A stretch of DNA of 13,504 bases from Legionella genomosp. 1. Lineage in GTDB: Bacteria > Pseudomonadota > Gammaproteobacteria > Legionellales > Legionellaceae. Numbering within the stretch: position 1 is the first letter of the stretch; every line of letters starts with the position of its first letter. Position numbers and translations under genes: made by a program. The notes under the pieces are model-generated. The model was not told where the DNA came from, did not search any database, and worked only from the letters and a program-made list of their open reading frames with translations. Of this stretch, positions 6,689-13,504 are shown in pieces. The DNA is taken from NCBI GenBank assembly GCA_945865355.1, contig CAMBDN010000044.1:1-13504 (forward strand), read 5' to 3'.

Positions 6689-7438
6689 TTAGAAGTAATT
6701 TAAATATAGATTATAATTTCTAGTAAAATTCGGGCTGTTTTGGTACGTATCGATTGCTTGATTGATGGATTCTAATAATGCAGTTTGCTCTATATTGACG
6801 GCAATCCCAATACCTGAGCCATAGGGGATCGCTTTCCCTAACGCCACTAACGCTTCATTAGATTGGGATTGCCAGTAATGTGCTGTCGCGTTACCAACAA
6901 GTCCCAAGTCTATCGAGCCTGTGATTAATGCTTCCATAATGTCGCTTTGGTTATTGAAGGTAGAGAGTTTGAGTGTGTCTACACCCATGCTTTCAAGTTC
7001 ATCAGAAAATATAGTTCCTTTAATGATACCTATCTTGCTCTTCTTCAACACGTCTAAGTTAATGGGGGTGTTTTTCATACTTTTTTTACCGATAAAGCGG
7101 GTTTCTGAGAGCATGTAGGGTTTGGAAAAATTGACTATTTTCGCGCGTTCTGCAGTAATGGTAATTGAACCCATTGCGATATCTGTTTTTTTGTCTACTA
7201 CCGATTGCAGTAGCTGATTAAAAGGCGTAATTTTGTATTTGCAGTCGCGATGGATAATTGTGCATATTTCATCCATCATGGAAATGTCAAATCCATATAA
7301 TTGATCTTTTGCCGACATGATAAAAGGAGCTACAAATTGCGGGATCGCGACAAGTAACGGTTGGTTTTGAGCATGCAGAGACGCTATGCTACTTAAAATA
7401 AGAGCGACTAAAAAACTAAATTTCCTTATTATTGCCAA
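6689..7438 (-). CDS. Periplasmic amino-acid-binding protein (SBP_bac_3 family)
   Basis: This is a solute-binding protein of the type that feeds polar amino acids to ABC importers. The start is TTG at 7436-7438 with GGAG eight bases upstream; the frame has a stop before any ATG. A Sec signal peptide is clear: a Lys/Arg start, the hydrophobic FSFLVALILSSIA, and a likely cut after LHA (residue 23). Family blocks are GFDISMMDEI (49-58), DIAMGSITITAERAKIVNFS (86-105), KIGIIKGTIFSDEL (135-148) and GSIDLGLVGNATAHYW (174-189). The GSITIT-ERA-IVNFSKPY block is typical of Arg, Lys, His or Gln binders. No lipobox is present, so it should be soluble in the periplasm. No permease or ATPase gene lies nearby, so it is an orphan here. 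It is divergent from glnE, with 43 bases between its start and the leader ORF. The ligand is undetermined. Confidence 0.9.
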   Translation of the reverse strand: MAIIRKFSFLVALILSSIASLHAQNQPLLVAIPQFVAPFIMSAKDQLYGFDISMMDEICTIIHRDCKYKITPFNQLLQSVVDKKTDIAMGSITITAERAKIVNFSKPYMLSETRFIGKKSMKNTPINLDVLKKSKIGIIKGTIFSDELESMGVDTLKLSTFNNQSDIMEALITGSIDLGLVGNATAHYWQSQSNEALVALGKAIPYGSGIGIAVNIEQTALLESINQAIDTYQNSPNFTRNYNLYLNYF

Positions 7439-7481
7439 TTTTTTCTCTCCACCCTGCTAAATATCATTTGAGGAAGGTATC

Positions 7482-7529
7482 ATGAATTACTTATCTCAGT
7501 ATATTTTAAGGCAACGATATTTGCTATGA
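7482..7529 (+). CDS. 15-aa upstream ORF coupled to glnE
   Basis: The reading is MNYLSQYILRQRYLL. The ATG at 7482 has a strong ribosome site (GAGGAAGG, 7470-7477, four bases upstream), much better than anything placed correctly for glnE. Its TGA (7527-7529) overlaps the glnE ATG (7526-7528) as ATGA, the classic stop-start overlap for translational coupling. It has no run of one amino acid, so attenuation by a biosynthetic codon run is unlikely. It could instead be the old N-terminus of GlnE in a shifted frame, but the frame closes again soon after the TGA. Confidence 0.45.
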   Translation: MNYLSQYILRQRYLL

Positions 7530-10285
7530 CAACCAGAGAGATTCCAGAGATATTGTTGACGAAAAGCGCCCCCTTTGCGAAGAATTTTGCAGCGCTTATT
7601 CATCCCTTATCTGAAGCAGTAAAGCGTTTAATTTATTCAAGCGATTATGCTAGTAGGCAAATTATTCAGTTACAGATGTTGCTGCAAGAAGACGATTGCC
7701 TTAGCAAACTGACAAGAATGGATTATCAACAGCTAGTAACCCAAATTTCGCTTGATTTACCCACGCCTACTTTTGCGCGTCTTTTACGGCATTTTCGTCA
7801 TCAACATTTATTGCGTTTATTGTTACGTGAATTGGCGCATTGTGCTAATACCGAAGAAACAATGACAGCATGGTCTCATTGCGCCGATATGCTCATCTTG
7901 CATGCTCTTCGATATTGTGAGCAACAATTAACACAACGTTATGGTGAGCCTCGCAGCGACTTGGGTGAGCGTGCTGAATTGTTTGTACTGGCTATGGGTA
8001 AATTGGGGGGGGAAGAACTTAATTTTTCATCGGATATTGATTTAATTTTTGCTTTTTCAGCAGCCGGATTTACTACCGGTGAGTCACCTATCAGTAATCA
8101 ACAATACTTCAGCAAAGTTGTGCAACAAATGATCGTGTTATTACAAAATACAACGGAGGATGGCTTTGTCTTTCGTGTCGATCTGCGTTTACGTCCAAAT
8201 GGGGAAAGTGGGCCTTTAGTCAGTACTTTGGCTGCTATGGAAACCTATTATCAGGAACAAGGTCGTGATTGGGAGCGTTATGCGATGGTTAAAGCTCGCC
8301 TTATTGTTGCAAGCAATGCTCTAAATCCTTGGTTTAATCGATTGATAACGCCGTTTGTATATAGGCGATACGTTGATTTTAGTGTGATTGAATCATTGCG
8401 TGGTATGAAGGCGATGATAGAGCGTGAAATACAATTAAATCCTATGCTCGATGATATTAAACGTGGGCGGGGTGGTATTCGTGAACTTGAGTTTATTGTG
8501 CAATCATTCCAATTGATTCGTGGAGGTCGGCTGCCCTATATCCAGCGGCAAAATGCGATAGTGGCGCTTCATGCCCTGAAAAAAGAGGGGTTATTAGCAC
8601 ATACGGTTGCCTTAAAAAAGGCCTATTTGTTCTTGCGTAAACTTGAAAATGCTCTACAAATGCAAAACGACCAACAAACACATACGCTCCCTTTGGATGC
8701 TCTTAAACAAGCGCAGCTCGTCATGGCGATGGAGTTTGAGAGCTGGGATAGTTTGTTATCTAACTTGCATCAGTACCGTCGTATCATTGGCCACGCATTT
8801 AATGCTGTATTGAGTGAGGTTAATGTATATCAGGACGAAAAACGTCTGTTGGCTAATCAATTAACCAGTCTTTGGCAAGGGCACATTGAACAGACAATGG
8901 CAATTAACTTGCTGACTAGTCTTAAATTTAATCAGCCAGAGCGGTGTTACCAGATGATTCATGCCTTTCGACATTCGCCTCGATGCCGTCGATTGTCTCA
9001 AGCGGCTAGAATGCGTCTTGATCGTTTTATGGTGGTATTACTGAATGAGCTCTCTCGTGTGCAGGAAACAGATGTGGTCCTGTTACAAGTTTTGAGTTTG
9101 TTAGAAAACATTGTTGGACGTAGTGCTTATTTGGCGTTGTTAACTGAGAACCCACAGGCCCTTCAAGAATTATTGTTGTGGTTTGCACATAGCCCATTTA
9201 TTACCTCTTTATTGGTTCAGCACCCCTTTTTGCTTGAAGTCCTTGTTGATCAAAAGAAAACCTGGCGACCCCAATCACGACAAGAGTTAGAGCAATTATT
9301 ACAGCAGCAATTAGTTCACTGCGTAGAATCTGAACTGCAAGATGATATGTTGAGGCAATTTAAACTAACCTGTTGGTTATTAGCGGCACGTGCAGAATTA
9401 TACGGTCAGTGTGATGCGCTGCGTATAGGAAGATTTTTAGCGGATGTTGCACAAGTCATTATTGCTGAGGTCTTAGTCAGATCATGTCAGCAGCTAACTG
9501 ACCGATACCCAGAAATAATGAGAGTTAAGTCACGCTTTGCCATTATTGCTTATGGTAAATTAGGTAGTCGTGAAATGAATTATGATTCTGATGTGGATTT
9601 GGTTTTTCTCCACGCGGCAAACCCTGACGATGAGGGCTTAGTTACCCGATTGACACAAAAAATTTTGCACATGCTAACCACACGTTCACAGACAGGCATT
9701 CTCTATGCCGTTGATACTCGATTGCGTCCATCAGGTTCGGCTGGTTTGTTGGTGAGCCATCTGGATACATTTATGGATTATCAGCGGGTGAATGCCTGGA
9801 CTTGGGAGCACCAGGCTCTTCTTCGTGCAAGGGTATTGTTTGCTAGCCAAAGTGTACGCTCGGCCTTCATCAAGTTGAAAAAAGACATCTTGTTTATGCC
9901 TCGAAACAGAGAAAAATTATGTGAAGAGGTACAACAAATGCGCGCAAAAATTGACAAACATCTGGGTAGCAAAGCGATAAAGCACGATCCTGGTGGCTTG
10001 TTAGATCTGGAGTTTTTAATGCAATTTCTAGTTCTGGCTTACCCGCTGGATGGGTGTGAAAGGTGTACGAATACGCTTTCTCAGCTGCAACGATTGCAAG
10101 ATACAAAGGTTTTGAACCTGTTACAGTGTAAACGCTTAAAGAGTGCTTATCGACATTATCACCGATTATTACACCAACATTTACTGAATCCTGGTCCAGT
10201 AGAAAGCGATAAGCAGCGGGCTGATGTGCTAGTGGTTAGCCGAGAGGTTTATACGTTTCCCAACGATTGTCGTCACGAATTTTAG
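7526..10285 (+). CDS. glnE: Bifunctional glutamine synthetase adenylyltransferase / adenylyl-removing enzyme GlnE
   Basis: GlnE adds AMP to, or removes it from, the conserved tyrosine of glutamine synthetase subunits, under control of PII protein and glutamine, so it sets nitrogen assimilation. The 919 residues are close to the usual 940-950. Two nucleotidyltransferase domains are visible. The N-terminal deadenylylating one has GKLGGEELNFSSDIDLIF (158-175) and a Y-QEQGRDWERYAM-KAR block. The C-terminal adenylylating one has YGKLGSREMNYDSDVDL (676-692) and DTRLRPSGSAG. Both catalytic Asp pairs (D170/D172 and D689/D691) are intact. The ATG at 7526 lacks a well-spaced ribosome site of its own and overlaps the stop of a 15-codon ORF with a good site. 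It stands alone as a forward unit divergent from the binding-protein gene. No intrinsic terminator is evident after the TAG. Confidence 0.96.
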   Translation: MTTREIPEILLTKSAPFAKNFAALIHPLSEAVKRLIYSSDYASRQIIQLQMLLQEDDCLSKLTRMDYQQLVTQISLDLPTPTFARLLRHFRHQHLLRLLLRELAHCANTEETMTAWSHCADMLILHALRYCEQQLTQRYGEPRSDLGERAELFVLAMGKLGGEELNFSSDIDLIFAFSAAGFTTGESPISNQQYFSKVVQQMIVLLQNTTEDGFVFRVDLRLRPNGESGPLVSTLAAMETYYQEQGRDWERYAMVKARLIVASNALNPWFNRLITPFVYRRYVDFSVIESLRGMKAMIEREIQLNPMLDDIKRGRGGIRELEFIVQSFQLIRGGRLPYIQRQNAIVALHALKKEGLLAHTVALKKAYLFLRKLENALQMQNDQQTHTLPLDALKQAQLVMAMEFESWDSLLSNLHQYRRIIGHAFNAVLSEVNVYQDEKRLLANQLTSLWQGHIEQTMAINLLTSLKFNQPERCYQMIHAFRHSPRCRRLSQAARMRLDRFMVVLLNELSRVQETDVVLLQVLSLLENIVGRSAYLALLTENPQALQELLLWFAHSPFITSLLVQHPFLLEVLVDQKKTWRPQSRQELEQLLQQQLVHCVESELQDDMLRQFKLTCWLLAARAELYGQCDALRIGRFLADVAQVIIAEVLVRSCQQLTDRYPEIMRVKSRFAIIAYGKLGSREMNYDSDVDLVFLHAANPDDEGLVTRLTQKILHMLTTRSQTGILYAVDTRLRPSGSAGLLVSHLDTFMDYQRVNAWTWEHQALLRARVLFASQSVRSAFIKLKKDILFMPRNREKLCEEVQQMRAKIDKHLGSKAIKHDPGGLLDLEFLMQFLVLAYPLDGCERCTNTLSQLQRLQDTKVLNLLQCKRLKSAYRHYHRLLHQHLLNPGPVESDKQRADVLVVSREVYTFPNDCRHEF

Positions 10286-10422
10286 CACTAAATCTTTTCA
10301 GGGGTGATTGGCTGTCGCCCTTATCAACTGAGATTCCTCGCTCTATCCATTCTTTTTTATTTCCAATCATTAAGATCAAATTAAAAACAAATTGTAAATT
10401 TTTGTACTAAAATAACCTTGTG

Positions 10423-10446
10423 CACTTGCGTTATATAAAGCAAGTG
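10423..10446 (+). promoter_or_regulatory. Operator-like dyad upstream of the SidE-PDE-like gene
   Basis: CACTTGC (10423-10429) and GCAAGTG (10440-10446) are perfect inverted repeats around GTTATATAAA, which contains a TATAAA-like -10 candidate (10434-10439). No convincing -35 lies at the right distance. About 25 bases upstream, GTAAA-TTTTT-GTACT (10394-10408) partly resembles the tandem GTAAA box of CpxR, a known regulator of Legionella effector genes, but the second half matches poorly. Function is inferred only from the symmetry and position. Confidence 0.3.
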
Positions 10447-10526
10447 TATGCCTTGGTCCTGATTTTCTAGCGATCGTCGATTGAGGGCTCAACTCTTGTT
10501 AGGTTAATAGGTAGGTAGATATTACG

Positions 10527-13040
10527 ATGAAGACAATAATCAATCAAAGTAGATTTACTAAAGCGGTTGAACACGCGAGCGCCAATTATTTTGCAACGCC
10601 CTATTCCATTACCTCAGTGGTTGATCGTTGGTTTAATCAGCTGTCCATGATTGAAATGAACAATGATAAATTTATTCATTTAAGTGGGGATGTTGCTAGA
10701 GCGTTAGTTGATATCAAGGTCGATGGGGTCGTTGTTCCTAAAGAAGAGATTGATTTGGTTATGAAGTTCTACTCAAAAAGCTCTAATTATGAGTTAGAAC
10801 GAGAAGCTCTTGTTAGGCGTATTGATGCACTCAAAGCGATTCCCCTTGTGGACGATGAAAGTGAAGCGACCTTGGCGGCAAAAAAAGAGTTGGCTGGTAA
10901 GGAAGCGGAATTGGTGGGGTTTGATGCTTCTAAAGTAAAAGCTGAAGCGTTGTATAAAAAGATCGTTGAAAGAGGAGCATCATCGCTTAATGTTGAACGT
11001 ATTGAGCAAAAATATGGCTCTACATTAAAAAATATTGTTCATAGACCAAACCACGGCTTGACCCATTCCGTCAGAGCGGCTTACTCGGTAACGGCGCTTC
11101 AAACCTATCGAGAAAAGCATGGTATCGCAGCAAAATGTTTGAATGAGTCAGAAATTGAAAAGACTCAAATGATGATGCTATTTAGTGTTGTTGGCAGAAA
11201 AGATGAAACGGGGTTTAGTGATACCGGGCCAAAAGCTGGGGAAACGGGAAATTTAACGTATCAAAGTTTTAGAACATCATCAGGCAGGGCTTACTTAAAA
11301 TATTTCAGGGATAATACCGAACCGCTTTATGGTGACGCTTTGGATAATATTTACCGTGATGCGATTGTTGTTGAATTAATGGGCTACTCAGGTATTCAAA
11401 ATACAATAGACCGTAAGAAAACTCCAGAAGTTTTTATTGACTATGTGATCGAGAAAGAGGCAAAAGCGGGTCGTATTATAGCGCGAGAAGCTGCGTTAAG
11501 ACTGATAATGCTTCCGAAGGGAGAATACTCATTAGATAAACTTTTCCCAGCTGGTCCAATAAGGACGTTGGCTGATGACAAGCTTGCAATGATGAATGAC
11601 GCACATGGATTGGATTTAACGCGTTGCTACTCACTGTATCCAACGTCACAAGGCGGTGCAAAAAGCATTGGTGTTTTATCTTATCATTTGTACCAAGCTA
11701 AATTCTCGTCTTTTGTTGATGCGCCAGATCCTGCAAAACTGACGTCATTTTTTGAGCTAATGCGCTGTAGTTTTGATGCGTTAGAAGCGACCGGTCAAAA
11801 TTCGATGTTTGGCATGTTATCAAAAGAGGAGTTTGCAGCAAAAAAGGACGACATACTTGGACGCGTTAAAGCGATTTCAGATGATTGTAAAAATCCAGCG
11901 AGACGAGCGGATCTTTTGTTAGAGGCTGCAGCGGCTAGTGCTGCCGATGACAAGGATAATTATTTTAGCAGTAAAAGAGCAGGAAATGATTTGCTTGCAG
12001 ACTATCGCGACTATTTGATAACGCGCTGTATTGCCGAGGCGTTAAAGGTAGGGAAGAAATTAAGCCCTGACAAACGAATGTTTAATTTTAACCATGTGAT
12101 TGATCGAGATGTATCAAGAATAGATCATCGACGCAATGCAGTCAGTTTGGTCCAATCAATGCAAACGATAACACCCGTTCCTGGTGTGACGCAGTTACCT
12201 TTGATATCAGCTGTTAAACACCATCGAGCTCGTGGTGTGGTTGAAACGATGTTTGATGAACGCTTGCAGGCCGAACATTTTCAAGATACCTATGCGGCAT
12301 TAACCGGCAAAGTCCCAGCTATTACGCAGAATGAAAAGGGTCAGTTTATTGTCGAGGTTGATAGGGGGCAATACAAACAATTAGTTACGGCGCGCTTGGT
12401 TGAATTCAAACCCGTTAAAATTCCTGATGCGGTAGAACGCGAAGCGTTTCTTGTCGACAAGGAGGGTGGCATTGATGTTTTAAATTTAATTAAACACAGT
12501 CGCGCTTTGGGGCGCTTGGTATCAACGACGCCATCAAAAATTGGGGACCCTATAGAATATGACTATTTTTTTAATGCGTTGGATGATCCTCTGCATCAGC
12601 GTTATTCACCAGTTGCCATTGATATTGCGGCATGGCCTGCAGATCGAGCTCGCTATCATGATCCTCGTGGAGGTGTTGCCATTGCCAGGAAAATTGATGC
12701 ATCTCCTCCCCCTGAGCTACGATTTCAAGAGCCGGTAACAGAGCCTGCATCTTTAGAGGATAGACAAGCAGATGGTTTGGTGGTCGGCGCTCAAAAGAAG
12801 ACCGCTAAAAATACTATTTTTACCAAAAAAATGTCCCACTCAATGATCCCTCACCATGGAAAAATGATTCCCTTTGAGGGGGTTAGAGAAAAAGCCATCA
12901 ATTATTTTCCAATTGGTGTGCTGTCAGATGTGGAGCAAGTTGATCTAAAGGGTGGGCGGTATATTTGGTCAGAGAACATGAGCACTTTCACCAAATTCTG
13001 GCTGCGAGATAATGGTCGATCGGATAAAAATATTATATAA
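10527..13040 (+). CDS. SidE-type phosphodiesterase-domain protein, probable secreted effector
   Basis: The core matches the PDE domain of the SidE family, which in Legionella effectors either transfers phosphoribosyl-ubiquitin to serines (SdeA-type) or removes it (DupA/DupB-type). Visible motifs are HRPNHGLTH (172-180), GRKDE (223-227) and HGLDLTRC (360-367), covering the expected catalytic His, Glu and His. Residues 87-150 look coiled-coil. No mono-ADP-ribosyltransferase motif is seen, so it could not make ADP-ribosyl-ubiquitin itself and is closer in layout to stand-alone PDE proteins. The C-terminal half is unassigned; it ends with GGRYIWSENMSTFTKFWL, a motif I associate with other Legionella proteins. 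There is no signal peptide or membrane segment. The ATG has only a distant AGGTAG as ribosome site. The frame ends at a TAA 29 bases into an ORF in the next frame, and the gene is probably frameshifted there. The exact activity is not established. Confidence 0.75.
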   Translation: MKTIINQSRFTKAVEHASANYFATPYSITSVVDRWFNQLSMIEMNNDKFIHLSGDVARALVDIKVDGVVVPKEEIDLVMKFYSKSSNYELEREALVRRIDALKAIPLVDDESEATLAAKKELAGKEAELVGFDASKVKAEALYKKIVERGASSLNVERIEQKYGSTLKNIVHRPNHGLTHSVRAAYSVTALQTYREKHGIAAKCLNESEIEKTQMMMLFSVVGRKDETGFSDTGPKAGETGNLTYQSFRTSSGRAYLKYFRDNTEPLYGDALDNIYRDAIVVELMGYSGIQNTIDRKKTPEVFIDYVIEKEAKAGRIIAREAALRLIMLPKGEYSLDKLFPAGPIRTLADDKLAMMNDAHGLDLTRCYSLYPTSQGGAKSIGVLSYHLYQAKFSSFVDAPDPAKLTSFFELMRCSFDALEATGQNSMFGMLSKEEFAAKKDDILGRVKAISDDCKNPARRADLLLEAAAASAADDKDNYFSSKRAGNDLLADYRDYLITRCIAEALKVGKKLSPDKRMFNFNHVIDRDVSRIDHRRNAVSLVQSMQTITPVPGVTQLPLISAVKHHRARGVVETMFDERLQAEHFQDTYAALTGKVPAITQNEKGQFIVEVDRGQYKQLVTARLVEFKPVKIPDAVEREAFLVDKEGGIDVLNLIKHSRALGRLVSTTPSKIGDPIEYDYFFNALDDPLHQRYSPVAIDIAAWPADRARYHDPRGGVAIARKIDASPPPELRFQEPVTEPASLEDRQADGLVVGAQKKTAKNTIFTKKMSHSMIPHHGKMIPFEGVREKAINYFPIGVLSDVEQVDLKGGRYIWSENMSTFTKFWLRDNGRSDKNII

Positions 13041-13374
13041 ACAATTTAATGCAGATCTTGATGCCAGTGATCAGCCCGTAAGGTCAGGAGGGAAGGCTCA
13101 AGTCGCTAAAGATAAAATCCATCACTTTGATAGTGCAGAGGCATTGGCACTGTATGTTGAAGAAAAGGCTGAAAAAGTTATTACCATGCTTAATAAGAGA
13201 GAATATCGTCCATCTGAAAAAGTGCTGATTGATTTTCAAAAACTGGCTCGTCAGCAAATGAATGAATTTCTTGCACAATTATCGGCAGACGCACCTCAAC
13301 AACAACGTGTAACAGAGGCTTATGAACGCATTCAAAATCGGTTGGATGCTGAAATAATAGAAGTTACGCATTGA
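13012..13374 (+). CDS. 120-aa ORF, probable frameshifted C-terminus of the PDE-like protein
   Basis: This ORF overlaps the end of the PDE-like gene by 29 bases in a different frame. Its own ATG at 13012 has no good ribosome site. The product is helical and charged (AEALALYVEEKAEKVITMLN at residues 42-61, and AYERIQNRLDAEIIEVTH at the end), with no signal peptide. If one A is removed from the A5 run at 13024-13028, the upstream frame reads on as SDKILYKQFNADLDASDQ and gives a single protein of about 948 residues. The acidic C-terminus (AEIIEV) would be more like a Dot/Icm secretion tail than the DKNII end of the shorter ORF. The alternatives are a separate, translationally coupled small gene or a sequencing error in the homopolymer. 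The coding signal is good, but standing as an independent gene is doubtful. Confidence 0.55.
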   Translation: MVDRIKILYKQFNADLDASDQPVRSGGKAQVAKDKIHHFDSAEALALYVEEKAEKVITMLNKREYRPSEKVLIDFQKLARQQMNEFLAQLSADAPQQQRVTEAYERIQNRLDAEIIEVTH

Positions 13375-13504
13375 CAAACCCATCAAAATTCTGATAATTC
13401 GCACCAGAAAATAATAACCAGCCACCGGAAGGCCCTCTGTGATAAGAAGTATTACCCGCCCCTCAACCGCACGGTGTACATTACCCATGTATGTTGGATT
13501 TTTA

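Noticed and set aside
13018..13040. Programmed -1 frameshift in the PDE-like gene
   Set aside because: The downstream ORF is in the +1 frame relative to the upstream one, and no X-XXY-YYZ slippery site leads to it.
13279..13488. 69-residue reverse ORF at the window end
   Set aside because: It overlaps the 120-codon forward ORF, is rich in hydrophobics typical of antisense frames, and has no ribosome site.

Overview
The window reads as a piece of a gammaproteobacterial chromosome of the Legionella type (order Legionellales). The housekeeping order nusB-thiL-pgpA and a two-domain glnE are ordinary for gammaproteobacteria. The lineage call rests on a protein carrying a SidE-type phosphodiesterase core (HRPNHGLTH, GRKDE and HGLDLTRC motifs), a family known almost entirely from Legionella Dot/Icm effectors. 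AT-rich, T/A-ending codon use fits. The species cannot be read from the sequence.

Layout. Positions 1-2935 are accessory and partly decayed. A long reverse-strand effector-like gene (2066 down to 60) is interrupted by one in-frame TAA. It is followed by a gene-poor stretch holding a 78-bp inverted-repeat element flanked by TAA, a 65-codon small gene ending in a hairpin, and a reverse-strand fragment resembling the C-terminus of a P4-type integrase that abuts nusB. Positions 2936-6517 are a forward housekeeping run: nusB (transcription antitermination and rRNA synthesis), thiL (thiamine diphosphate synthesis), pgpA (phosphatidylglycerol synthesis), an AI-2E/PerM-family membrane protein and a short unknown gene. 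A REPIN-like pair of inverted REP units lies between nusB and thiL. No ribH is seen upstream of nusB, although ribH is a common neighbour.

Positions 6689-10285 hold an orphan periplasmic amino-acid-binding protein (reverse) divergent from glnE (forward). glnE encodes the bifunctional enzyme that adenylylates and deadenylylates glutamine synthetase. A 15-codon upstream ORF with a strong ribosome site ends exactly on the glnE start (ATGA overlap), which suggests coupled translation. Positions 10286-13374 hold the SidE-PDE-like gene and a 120-codon overlapping ORF in another frame. Deleting one A from an A5 run would join the two into a protein of about 948 residues, so this gene is probably frameshifted, or carries a coupled downstream partner.

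The main themes are two effector-like genes that each appear broken by a single change, and mobile-element debris bordering a conserved operon. No rRNA, tRNA or CRISPR array was seen.
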